From assembly GCF_006711645.1 (NCBI RefSeq), contig NZ_CP041247.1, positions 2,790,001-2,854,000 of the forward strand: DNA of 64,000 nt, read 5' to 3'. Positions 20,466 through 28,671 of the stretch are shown piece by piece (position 1 is the first letter of the stretch; every line of letters begins with the position of its first letter). This stretch comes from Klebsiella electrica (GTDB lineage Bacteria > Pseudomonadota > Gammaproteobacteria > Enterobacterales > Enterobacteriaceae). The notes under the pieces were generated by a model. It was not told the DNA's origin. It saw only the letters and a list, made by a program, of their open reading frames with translations, and made no database searches. Made by a program: the position numbers and the translations under genes.

Positions 20466-21428
20466 CTAATCCTCAGCGGTAAAATCGAGCAGGATTTTAC
20501 CGTGACCGTCTCCCGGAGCGCGGGCGCTTATCGCCTCACGCCAGCGACTCAGGGGGATCACTTGCGCAGGCGGCAGCTGCGTTGCCTGCAACAGCGGCCA
20601 GATTTCGCGAAATGCCGCCTGCCACGCGGCGGTTGAAAGCGCGGCCAGCGCCTCACGCAGATGAAATTTATACACCCTGGGCGTCGCCCGGGTTTGACTC
20701 AGCGCCTGCCCGGACAACAATCCGTAGGACACCAGCTCAGCCCGCTCCGGCAGCACCGACAATATCGCATTCGCCAGGCCGCCGCCGACGGCATCAAACA
20801 CCCGATCGGCGTGATGACTCACCTGTTCCAGCATCAACCGGTCGCTCTCCAGCACAGGATAAACACCCTGCTGCGCCAGGCGGTGAAAATGCCGCTGCGA
20901 ACGGATCGCCCCGCTCACCGAACGCGCTCCTTTTAGCAACGCCCACTGCGCCAGCAGGCTGGCACACGAGGAGCCCGCCGCGGTCAGTACAATGTTTTGC
21001 CCCGCTACCGGCCACCGCCGGAGCATCAGCAGCGCGGTCAGAGGGTTAATATAAGCGCGGGCGGCCAGCCGATCGTCAATCTCATCAGGGACCGGTACCA
21101 GCCAGCGTGCGTCGATATCCAGATAGCTCTGCCAGGTGCCCGCGCCCCGTAGAGGCAGTACCCGCTGACCGGGCGCCACGCTGACGCCTGGCGGCGCGTC
21201 AACCACCACGCCAACCCCTTCATAGCCCGCCGTCGCCGGGAGCCGGGTGCGGTGGCGATAGGCGCCGGTCACCGGGATAAGGTCGGAAGGATTAACCGCG
21301 GCGTAGCGCATTTTAACCCGCACCTTCCCTGCCGCCAGCAGCGGTAAAGGAAAGATGCGCAGCGTCAGCGCCGATGATGGCGGCCCATAGTGGTGATAAC
21401 AAAGCGCGTGTTGCAGCATAGTCGGCAT
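20466..21428 (-). CDS. MDR-superfamily zinc-free quinone/enoyl reductase-like protein
   Basis: 320-residue medium-chain dehydrogenase/reductase without the structural-zinc cysteines. The GroES-like N-domain contains NPSDLIPVTGAYRHRTRLP and GYEGVGVV, typical of quinone oxidoreductase and trans-2-enoyl-CoA reductase relatives. The nucleotide domain (from about residue 135) has a changed glycine motif, AAGSSCASLLAQWA, instead of the usual AAxSAVG. No strong ribosome site precedes 21428; an ATG at 21419 is an alternative. It sits convergent to tynA, next to a ketopantoate-reductase-like gene; substrate unknown. Confidence 0.75.
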   Translation of the reverse strand: MPTMLQHALCYHHYGPPSSALTLRIFPLPLLAAGKVRVKMRYAAVNPSDLIPVTGAYRHRTRLPATAGYEGVGVVVDAPPGVSVAPGQRVLPLRGAGTWQSYLDIDARWLVPVPDEIDDRLAARAYINPLTALLMLRRWPVAGQNIVLTAAGSSCASLLAQWALLKGARSVSGAIRSQRHFHRLAQQGVYPVLESDRLMLEQVSHHADRVFDAVGGGLANAILSVLPERAELVSYGLLSGQALSQTRATPRVYKFHLREALAALSTAAWQAAFREIWPLLQATQLPPAQVIPLSRWREAISARAPGDGHGKILLDFTAED

Positions 21429-21491
21429 TCAGAAGAGTAAAAACGAGATAATAGCCAACGCTCGCCAGATCCTCGCCGCCGCGTTCCCCCG

Positions 21492-22385
21492 TCAGCCGGG
21501 TCCGTCGCTGGCGGCCGCCAGCAGCGGTACGATAAGATCGCTCAGCGGCGTCGCAATGCCGTGCAGGCGCCCGCGGCGCTGTACCACGCCGTTACGAATC
21601 GCCCATTCCAGCGGCCGCCCGCTTTCGCGGTCAATCAAAATCGAAGTACTGAGATCGGGCGGCGCACGATGGAATCCTTCAACAATTTCCTGCGGCACGC
21701 TGTCGCTCAGCCTGGCGCCTTCCGCGCGCGCGACGAGCAGGCATTCGCGTAAATAGGCCAGCGCGATGTCGGTGATATCGTCACGGGCGAACATACCGGC
21801 CCGACGGCCCGTCAACACCATCAGGCCAGCCACCGCATTTTGCAACAGCTTACGCCAGGCGACGGTGGTGAAGTCATCGGCCAGCTCCACCGCGCAGCGG
21901 GTGCCTTGCAGCGTTTGCTGTACCAGCCGGGCCTGCGGCAGATCCGGCAAGGTCAGCCGGGGCGTCGCTCGCAGCCAGACGGAGGCATCGGGTTCGCGCT
22001 GCGCCGGAAACCATACCACCGCGGGCAACACCGTCGCTCCCGCGACGTGATCGGCAAACTGCGCCTGCTGTTCGACGCCGTTTTGCAACACGCACACCAC
22101 CGTTTTTTCATCGCACAACGCGGTCAGCCACGGGGCAATATCGGGGTTCTGGGTCGCTTTGACCGCAACGAAAACCAGCGAAAACGGCCGCACAATGGCC
22201 GTGGGGTCGGTCAGTACCGGACCGGGGACCGTAATCTCTCCGCCATCGAATTTGAGCAACAGCTGCGCATGAGATGTTCGTCCGCACACCACCGGCGTGC
22301 GCCCCACCTCATGTAGCGCTGCGGCTATCGTGGTGCCAATCGCGCCGGGGCCAAGAAGGGCAACGGCAGGCTCCTTCGACATCAT
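21492..22385 (-). CDS. Ketopantoate reductase-family (PanE/ApbA) oxidoreductase
   Basis: 297-residue 6-phosphogluconate-dehydrogenase-like enzyme. The N-terminal NADP-binding motif LLGPGAIGTTIAAAL is intact, and the lysine in VAVKATQN, the asparagine in LQNGVEQQ and the C-terminal lysine/asparagine in WRKLLQNAVAGLMVLTG match the 2-dehydropantoate 2-reductase family. I chose 22385 because AGGAGG stands five bases upstream. The true panE lies elsewhere in enterobacteria, so this is likely a paralogue acting on another 2-oxo acid. Its place between tynA and feaB may or may not be functional. Confidence 0.8.
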   Translation of the reverse strand: MMSKEPAVALLGPGAIGTTIAAALHEVGRTPVVCGRTSHAQLLLKFDGGEITVPGPVLTDPTAIVRPFSLVFVAVKATQNPDIAPWLTALCDEKTVVCVLQNGVEQQAQFADHVAGATVLPAVVWFPAQREPDASVWLRATPRLTLPDLPQARLVQQTLQGTRCAVELADDFTTVAWRKLLQNAVAGLMVLTGRRAGMFARDDITDIALAYLRECLLVARAEGARLSDSVPQEIVEGFHRAPPDLSTSILIDRESGRPLEWAIRNGVVQRRGRLHGIATPLSDLIVPLLAAASDGPG

Positions 22386-22572
22386 ATCCGCCTCCTGATG
22401 ATAAGCTCCGCCACCATGGCGGGAAAGCATTAACAGTAGCGATAAATGTGCTGATTCAGCAACCCTTGTTCGCGGATAACGACGGGCACGCTGTACAGAA
22501 CAGAGTACAAAGAGAAGTGGAGAGCGCCCGACGCCGCGGTTCATTGCCGGGCGTCAGGCGCTGGGGCGGGAA

Positions 22573-24072
22573 TTAATAACGCACGCAGACCGATTTCGTT
22601 TCGCACCAGTCGTCGAGCCAGTCGGGGCCAAAGTCGCGCCCGGTTCCGGACTGCTTCATACCGCCAAACGGCAGGTTGGCATCGATAAGCGTATGGCTGT
22701 TGACCCACACCGTCCCGGCCTGCAGGCGTTCGGTGTAGCTCAGCGCCTGCGTCAAATCGCTGGTCCAGACGCTGGCGGTCAGACCGAAATCGCTGTCGTT
22801 AGCAAGGCGCAGCGCCTCTTCGCCATCGGCGACGCACACCAGATTGACCACCGGCCCAAAGACCTCTTCCCGGTTCAGGCGCAGCCCGGCGTCCGGGTTA
22901 ATGACCAGCGTTGGCGCAATGTAATAGCCCTGCGGATTCGGACCAACCTGGCCGGAAATCAGCTCCGCATTTTGCTTACGCGCCTCATCGAGATAAGCCG
23001 CCACTTTCTCGCAGTGCCCTTTCGATACCACCGGGTTAATCTGGGTCGTTTCCAGCATCCCCGGTCCCACCTGTAGCGATTTCACCGCCTGTTCAAAACC
23101 ACTCACCAGCTTATCGAACAGCGGGGCTTCAATATAGATACGCGAGCTGGCGGCGCAGACCTGGCCCTGATTGAGGAAGCTGCCGGTCATCAGCCCTTCG
23201 ATTACCCACTCCGGGTTGGCATCTTTCAGCACAATTGCCGGGTTTTTCCCTCCCAGCTCCAGCGTCACGCGGGTCAGACGGTCGGCGGCCACTCTGGCGA
23301 TATGCTTACCGGTCGCAGTGGAGCCGGTGAAGCTGACTTTCGCCACCTGCGGATGGGAGGTTAGCGCCGAGCCGCATCCGGTGCCGCTGCCGGTCACAAC
23401 GTTAAATACCCCGTCCGGGATCCCCGCCTCGCTGGCCAGTTCGGCAACGCGCAGTAGCGTCAGCGGCGTGGTCTCCGACGGCTTAATGACAATAGAGCAC
23501 CCTGCCGCCAGCGCCGGCATCACTTTCCACATGCCGATCATCAGCGGGAAGTTCCACGGCACGATACCGGCGACAACGCCCACCGGCTCTTTTCGGGTCC
23601 ATGCCTGATAGCGCGCTCCCGGCGGGAACGGAATCGACACATCGAGCGTGCGCCCGCTGATTTTGGTCGTCAGCCCGGCGGTATAACGCATCCAGTTCAG
23701 CGTACAGCCCACTTCAAATGCGCGAGAAATCTGGATGGATTTCCCCTGCTCCAGGGTTTCCAGCTGCGCCAGCTCTTCGCCATGCTGTTCGACCAGATCG
23801 GCAAAACGCAGCAGGATGCGCTCACGCTCAGCCGGCGTGCGCCCCGCCCAGCTGCGGGCGACAAAGGCGCGCCAGGCCGACATCACCGCGCGATCGACAT
23901 CGGCCGCGTTAGCATCCGCCGTGCTGGCGATGGCCTGCCCGGTTGCCGGGTTCCAGACGGTCAGGCGCTGTTCGCTCTGCGAGGCCTGCTGGTGACCGTC
24001 GATATATAAACCATGCTGTCTGTCTAAAAACTGTTGAACGCTGGCAAGCAGCGCTACCTGTGCTGTGGACAT
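22573..24072 (-). CDS. feaB: Phenylacetaldehyde dehydrogenase
   Basis: 499-residue NAD-dependent aldehyde dehydrogenase that oxidises the phenylacetaldehyde made by TynA to phenylacetate. The glutamate is in [13 protein letters not shown] and the nucleophilic cysteine in [11 protein letters not shown]; the substrate-channel end [19 protein letters not shown] agrees with FeaB. It is divergent from its activator gene feaR, with about 230 bp between them. Confidence 0.95.
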   Translation of the reverse strand: MSTAQVALLASVQQFLDRQHGLYIDGHQQASQSEQRLTVWNPATGQAIASTADANAADVDRAVMSAWRAFVARSWAGRTPAERERILLRFADLVEQHGEELAQLETLEQGKSIQISRAFEVGCTLNWMRYTAGLTTKISGRTLDVSIPFPPGARYQAWTRKEPVGVVAGIVPWNFPLMIGMWKVMPALAAGCSIVIKPSETTPLTLLRVAELASEAGIPDGVFNVVTGSGTGCGSALTSHPQVAKVSFTGSTATGKHIARVAADRLTRVTLELGGKNPAIVLKDANPEWVIEGLMTGSFLNQGQVCAASSRIYIEAPLFDKLVSGFEQAVKSLQVGPGMLETTQINPVVSKGHCEKVAAYLDEARKQNAELISGQVGPNPQGYYIAPTLVINPDAGLRLNREEVFGPVVNLVCVADGEEALRLANDSDFGLTASVWTSDLTQALSYTERLQAGTVWVNSHTLIDANLPFGGMKQSGTGRDFGPDWLDDWCETKSVCVRY

Positions 24073-24132
24073 ATCGCCTCCCTATTGCTCACGGATCGTG
24101 AATTCAGTCTACGACGCGGCTGACGATCGCGC

Positions 24133-24148
24133 TTTTTTCTCTGTGACA
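24133..24148 (-). promoter_or_regulatory. Candidate FeaR site upstream of feaB
   Basis: On the minus strand the bases read TGTCACAGAGAAAAAA, matching TGNCA-N8-AAA. It lies 60 bp before the feaB start, in the feaB-feaR intergenic region. Confidence 0.4.
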
Positions 24149-24306
24149 TTCGTTTGTGCCGCTGTGACAGCCGCCGCAATTCAACATATTGCGGCGGCAG
24201 AAATGTGCCTCAGGTAATAGTTCTTTCATATACCCGGCGCCTCGCTCTTGCCTGCAGCCGTTAAAATGCAACAATACAAAAACATTATGTTTACATGAGA
24301 CAGATT

Positions 24307-25215
24307 ATGGCGACGGCGGAGTACGGACAGGACTACCAGCGCTGGTTGGCAAAAATCAATCAGGTCTGCGGCCATTTTGCCGCTCGTCCGCTGGAAGGTC
24401 GCTTTCACGGGGAGATTGACGCCAGCTATGCGGGCACTCTCAAAGTCAGCACCGTCACCGCCAGCAGCGTCAATCTGTTCCGCACCCGCAACGAAATTAA
24501 GCGCAGCAATGACGACTGGTTTTATACCGTCTTCCAGCTCTCCGGCCAGGCGGTCATCGAGCAGGACGATCGCCAGGTGGTCCTTGACGCCGGCGACATC
24601 ACCCTGATTGATGCATCGCGCCCCTGCTCTCTTTTCTGGCAGCAGACCTCGCGCCAGGCCTCCCTGCTGCTCCCTCGTCAGTTGCTTGAACAACAGCTGC
24701 GCGGCAGTGAGATAAGCATCGCCACGCGGCTGGAAAAATCGCTGCCGATGGTCCAGCTCAGCCAACGGCTGTTGCAGGAAAGTATGTGCAGCCCGGGGCT
24801 GTCGGAAAGTGAGAGTGCCGCGGCGCTGGAGGCCATCGTCTGTCTGCTGCGACCGATGCTGCATCATCACGACGCCCAACCGTCACGCAGGGAGAAGCAG
24901 TTTCAGAAGATTATGGATTTAATTGATGAGTCGATACAGGCGGAACATCTGCGCCCGGAATGGCTGGCCAGCGAGACCGGGATGTCGGTTCGCAGCCTGT
25001 ACCGGCTGTTTGCCGATAAGGGTCTGGTGGTCGCACAATATATTAAGAACCGGCGTCTCGATCTCTGCGCGCAGGCGCTGCACAATGCCCGCGATGACGA
25101 AAAGCTGGCAGGAATTGGCTATAGCTGGGGATTCAGCGACCACAGCCACTTCTCTACCGCCTTCAAACAGCGTTTTGGCGTGTCGCCTGGAGAATATCGC
25201 AAGCGCTGCCGCTGA
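24307..25215 (+). CDS. feaR: FeaR, AraC-family activator of tynA and feaB
   Basis: 302-residue regulator with an N-terminal cupin-like sensing domain (FYTVFQLSGQAVIEQD...AGDITLIDASRP) and a C-terminal AraC/XylS double helix-turn-helix domain (LASETGMSVRSLYRLFADKG; WGFSDHSHFSTAFKQRFGVSPGEYR). It is known to activate tynA and feaB in response to aromatic amines. The ATG at 24307 gives the same N-terminal length as E. coli FeaR; an in-frame ATG at 24295 is less likely. Neither has a clear ribosome site. Confidence 0.95.
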   Translation: MATAEYGQDYQRWLAKINQVCGHFAARPLEGRFHGEIDASYAGTLKVSTVTASSVNLFRTRNEIKRSNDDWFYTVFQLSGQAVIEQDDRQVVLDAGDITLIDASRPCSLFWQQTSRQASLLLPRQLLEQQLRGSEISIATRLEKSLPMVQLSQRLLQESMCSPGLSESESAAALEAIVCLLRPMLHHHDAQPSRREKQFQKIMDLIDESIQAEHLRPEWLASETGMSVRSLYRLFADKGLVVAQYIKNRRLDLCAQALHNARDDEKLAGIGYSWGFSDHSHFSTAFKQRFGVSPGEYRKRCR

Positions 25216-26195
25216 CATTTATACGGCAATGGACCGGAAACCCGCCATAGCCTGCCCCTCGCTGCTGACGGCGATACCCCCGCTGTGACCGCAGCTCAAT
25301 TAGCTCAAGCCGCTTTATCCGCTGCTGGCCCCGCCTCTGGCGTTCCCGAGGCCTCATCCCACGTATTCCCCTCTGTTCCCGCATGGCCGAGCCCTTGCCC
25401 TAAAAAACAAAAGTGTATAAAAAATATAAAATGGAATTTTAATTTCATTAACAAGCGCATGGGTTTAAAAGCGTGACTCGTATCAAAAATTTAACTTTTA
25501 ATTCAATAGCTTATTTTTGAAAAATCCGCAAACGCCATCAACAATTATCATTGTAAATCAATCATATCCTTTTATCTCAAAAATCAAAATCCGGCGCCTT
25601 CCGAATCAATTAAAATGAAATGAAATTTCCAGTTTGTGATCTATTTGTGATTTTATTTCATTATCAACTGTCATAGTAGCCTTCGATAAACGCAATCTGT
25701 CCACTCTCGGCGGTACGCAAACCCGCAAGCACGGAGGAGACCATGAAGGAAACAGAAAGAAGATTTATCACCCCGGACGCCAGGATACGCGGTCATGCCA
25801 GTGACCACGTTGCGGCCGCGGCGGTTGCGCCACAGCAACGAGCTGGCGATGAAAAACAACGGGGCGGCACGCTACCCCGTACCGCAGGTTGGCTTCTCTC
25901 GCTTCTTGCGCGAGGCGCAAACCCGGTGTCGGATTCGCCCAGCCCGCTCGATGCAAAAGTGCTGTCGGCTAACCGTGTGAATATCGACAGCCTGCATCAC
26001 TGATGCCACACACCACCCAGAGACACTGATAACACACCGTCAATCAAAAACACGCCTCATCGCCCGTTGCTCCTCAGCCTATGGCGATGAAGACGAATAA
26101 TCGCACCACCCGTCTCGTTTCCCACCGTAAAGCGGTCACCGTGGCGAAGAGAAACGGCATAACCGGTGCTGTTAATGAAAATAAAAGGTATGAAA
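25216..26195. other. Gene-poor gap between feaR and the MFS transporter gene
   Basis: About 980 bp with no recognised gene. The first part is GC-rich. From 25390 to 25680 the DNA turns strongly AT-rich and holds repeated TTTCATT/AATGAAA words and the direct repeat TTTGTGATCTATTTGTGATT (25635-25655), which could be regulator sites. After 25730 it is GC-rich again and contains one small ORF with a good ribosome site (listed separately). The region probably carries the promoter and a long leader for the MFS-EIIA pair. Confidence 0.5.
25743..26003 (+). CDS. Possible small protein or leader ORF, 86 aa
   Basis: ATG at 25743 follows GGAGGAGACC, a near-ideal ribosome site, after a 300-bp AT-rich control region. 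The 86-residue product is rich in Ala, Arg and Pro, has no membrane segment and no family that I recognise. Codon use is not typical of a conserved gene, and other frames stay open too, so this may be a translated leader or chance. Confidence 0.3.
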   Translation: MKETERRFITPDARIRGHASDHVAAAAVAPQQRAGDEKQRGGTLPRTAGWLLSLLARGANPVSDSPSPLDAKVLSANRVNIDSLHH

Positions 26196-27641
26196 ATGTC
26201 AGCTATCATGAAACTGAACGTACAGCAAAGAAAGCGGCTTCACCAAATAACGCTCGTGGCAACATTTGGCGGCCTGCTTTTCGGCTATGACACCGGGGTT
26301 ATTAATGGTGCATTTTCTTCACTGAAACAATATATGAGCCTGACGCCGACCACCGAAGGTCTGGTGATGAGCGTATTACTGGTGGGCGCGGCTATTGGCA
26401 GCGTTTTTGGCGGTACCCTCGCCGACTATTTTGGCAGACGAAAATATCTGCTTTGCCTGTCATTTATTTTCCTTGTCGGGGCATTAATGTCGGCCCTCGC
26501 GCCGGATATTACCGTATTACTGATATCCCGTTTTCTGCTCGGGTATGCCGTGGGCGGCGCTTCCGTTACGGCGCCGACCTTTATTTCTGAAGTCGCGCCC
26601 ACTGAAATGCGCGGTAAACTCACGGGGCTAAATGAGGTCGCCATTGTTATCGGGCAGCTTGCCGCATTTGCCATCAACGCCGTGATTGGCATCCTCTGGG
26701 GACATCTCCCCGACGTCTGGCGATATATGTTAATGGTCCAGGCCATCCCGGCCATCTGTTTATTTGTCGGAATGTTGCGTTCTCCGGAAAGTCCGCGCTG
26801 GCTGGTCAGCAAAAACCGTCATCAGGAAGCGCTGGAAGTCTTAAAACAGATTCGCTCGCCGGAACGCGCAGCGCAAGAATTCGCCGATATATCCACCCTT
26901 ATCAAAGTTGAAGCCGATCGTAAATTCAGTACACAAAGCGCATTTGTCACCATTCTCAGTACGCCGTGGATTTTTAAATTACTGCTGGTGGGCATCATTT
27001 GGGCCGCGTTGCAACAGACCACCGGGGTCAATGTCATTATGTACTATGGCACCGAGATCCTCAGTACCGCCGGGTTCTCAGAAAGAACCTCTTTAATATG
27101 CAATGTGCTCAACGGCGTCTTCTCCGTGGGCGGAATGCTGGTTGGGGTCTTTTTCCTTGTTGATCGCTTTAAACGCAAAACCATCATTATTTACGGCTTT
27201 GCGATTATGGCGACGCTGCACCTGATTATTGCCGGTGTCGATTACACGCTGGTTGGCGATGTCAAAGCGACGGCCATCTGGCTGCTTGGCGCGATGTTTG
27301 TCGGGGTCATGCAAGGGACGATGGGCTTTATTACCTGGGTGGTGTTGGCCGAACTGTTCCCGCTGAAATTCCGCGGCCTGTCGATGGGTATTTCAGTGTT
27401 TTTCATGTGGATCATGAATGCCATTGTCAGCTACCTGTTTCCGCTGCTCCAGGCCAAACTCGGCCTTGGCCCGGTATTCCTGATTTTTGCGGCCATTAAC
27501 TATATGGCAATTATCTTTGTGGTCACGGCGCTCCCGGAAACCTCGAACAAATCGCTGGAGCAATTAGAAGCAGAGTTATCGTCTACTAAATATGATACGC
27601 GGGTGAATAACGGCGCGGAGGTCGCTCACAATGATCGCTAA
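26196..27641 (+). CDS. MFS sugar-porter family transporter (inositol/sugar:proton symporter-like)
   Basis: 481-residue, twelve-helix membrane protein of the sugar-porter branch of the major facilitator superfamily. Signature motifs are in place: GGLLFGYDTGVINGA in helix 1, DYFGRRK in loop 2-3, PESPRWL in the central loop, and PETSNKSLEQLE after helix 12. The nearest known relatives are IolT/CsbC-type myo-inositol and pentose symporters; the substrate is not deducible. AAAAGG lies seven bases before ATG 26196; two in-frame ATGs upstream are possible. The stop codon overlaps the next gene by 11 bp. Confidence 0.85.
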   Translation: MSAIMKLNVQQRKRLHQITLVATFGGLLFGYDTGVINGAFSSLKQYMSLTPTTEGLVMSVLLVGAAIGSVFGGTLADYFGRRKYLLCLSFIFLVGALMSALAPDITVLLISRFLLGYAVGGASVTAPTFISEVAPTEMRGKLTGLNEVAIVIGQLAAFAINAVIGILWGHLPDVWRYMLMVQAIPAICLFVGMLRSPESPRWLVSKNRHQEALEVLKQIRSPERAAQEFADISTLIKVEADRKFSTQSAFVTILSTPWIFKLLLVGIIWAALQQTTGVNVIMYYGTEILSTAGFSERTSLICNVLNGVFSVGGMLVGVFFLVDRFKRKTIIIYGFAIMATLHLIIAGVDYTLVGDVKATAIWLLGAMFVGVMQGTMGFITWVVLAELFPLKFRGLSMGISVFFMWIMNAIVSYLFPLLQAKLGLGPVFLIFAAINYMAIIFVVTALPETSNKSLEQLEAELSSTKYDTRVNNGAEVAHNDR

Positions 27642-28065
27642 TATTACGCAAGAAAACCTTCACCTTGGCTACAAGGCAAAAAATAAGGCTGAAGTCCTCG
27701 CCCTGCTCGGCGCGGAATGTAAACAGAAAGGCTACGTCAGCGCAGACTGCGTCGCTTTTCTTGATGAAAGGGAGCGTCAGGTTTCCACCTTTTTAGGCAA
27801 TGGCATTACCCTTCCGCACCTGCCGAAATCCGCGACCCATATCATCCTCAAAACCGGAATAGAGATATTTCAGTTCCCGGACGGGGTCATCTGGGACAGA
27901 AGCAACGTCATGTTTATCGCTATTGGCGTGATTGCCAGAGAGAAGGAACATATTGATGTTCTGAAGGACATCGCCTCTATTTTCAGTGATGAAATCATTG
28001 CCAATGCGCTGTCATTGATCTCCAGTAAGCAGGACTTTCTGACGATTCTACAACAACACCGCTAG
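27631..28065 (+). CDS. Stand-alone PTS EIIA, mannitol/fructose type
   Basis: 144-residue single-domain EIIA of the PTS_EIIA_2 family. The phosphorylatable histidine is His63 in GNGITLPHLPKS, in the same setting as the NGIALPHG of mannitol EIIA. No EIIB or EIIC is near. Its start lies inside the 3' end of the MFS transporter gene, so the two are translationally coupled. The natural reading is that this EIIA senses PTS phosphorylation to control the symporter or its gene, rather than passing phosphate to a sugar. Confidence 0.85.
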   Translation: MIANITQENLHLGYKAKNKAEVLALLGAECKQKGYVSADCVAFLDERERQVSTFLGNGITLPHLPKSATHIILKTGIEIFQFPDGVIWDRSNVMFIAIGVIAREKEHIDVLKDIASIFSDEIIANALSLISSKQDFLTILQQHR

Positions 28066-28093
28066 CCTTCCATTATGGCCATCCGGCCTCGCC

Positions 28094-28124
28094 GCCGCTG
28101 ATGAAAGGGCATCTCATCAGCGGC
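28094..28124. terminator. Hairpin between convergent EIIA and ydbL genes
   Basis: Perfect ten-base stem GCCGCTGATG / CATCAGCGGC with an eleven-base loop. No clear T-run follows on either strand, so its efficiency as a terminator is uncertain. Confidence 0.5.
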
Positions 28125-28154
28125 CGCTTCTGCCAGGCAAAAGCGGCGGGCGCG

Positions 28155-28478
28155 CTATTTCCGCAGCCATTTGCCGTTCAGTCCCTGAACATACTCGCCG
28201 GGTTGCGCCCGGGAGACCAGTTTTTGCCCGGCCATTTTCGCCACCTCATCAACCGGCAGGTTATTATCATCCGCCAACTGCTGATAGCTTTCACTTCTGG
28301 CCGCATTGATCTGTTTGACCAGATCCCGCGTTTCCTTGTCCTGACGCAGCGGCGCCAGGTAGCCATTCAGCGTTTCACCGACCCGCCCTTGTTGCCGCGC
28401 CTCACCCAGCGTCAGCGCCAGCGCCGATGAACTGAGAAGGCCCAGCGCCAACGCCGCCGTTAACAGTCGTTTTCTCAT
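28155..28478 (-). CDS. ydbL: YdbL, DUF1318 periplasmic protein
   Basis: 107-residue exported protein: signal peptide MRKRLLTAALALGLLSSSALA, then a DUF1318 domain (GEARQQGRVGETLNGYLAPL). It belongs to the ydbH-ynbE-ydbL operon; YdbH and YnbE are implicated in lipid transport to the outer membrane and YdbL modulates their interaction. The ATG at 28478 has GAGG five bases upstream; a GTG at 28484 is not needed. Confidence 0.93.
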   Translation of the reverse strand: MRKRLLTAALALGLLSSSALALTLGEARQQGRVGETLNGYLAPLRQDKETRDLVKQINAARSESYQQLADDNNLPVDEVAKMAGQKLVSRAQPGEYVQGLNGKWLRK

Positions 28479-28485
28479 CGCCACC

Positions 28486-28671
28486 TCAGAATAGATCGCT
28501 ACGCGACTTCAGTAACTGTTCGACATCCTTATCCACTTTGATATGAATCTCATGCTCGATTTTGACATTCATATTGATGGTGATCGGCTCTTTTGACGCC
28601 GCGATTTCAATGCGCGGCGTACAGCCCGCCAGCAGCATGGTCATCAGCACCGGCGTTAGCAATTTCATCAT
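28486..28671 (-). CDS. ynbE: YnbE, outer-membrane lipoprotein partner of YdbH
   Basis: 61-residue lipoprotein with lipobox LLAGC and a mature part of about 45 residues rich in beta-prone sequence (ITINMNVKIEHEIHIKVDKDV). The family forms a bridge from YdbH to the outer membrane. AAGGA lies six bases before the start. Its first codon overlaps the ydbH stop by 4 bp. Confidence 0.93.
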   Translation of the reverse strand: MMKLLTPVLMTMLLAGCTPRIEIAASKEPITINMNVKIEHEIHIKVDKDVEQLLKSRSDLF

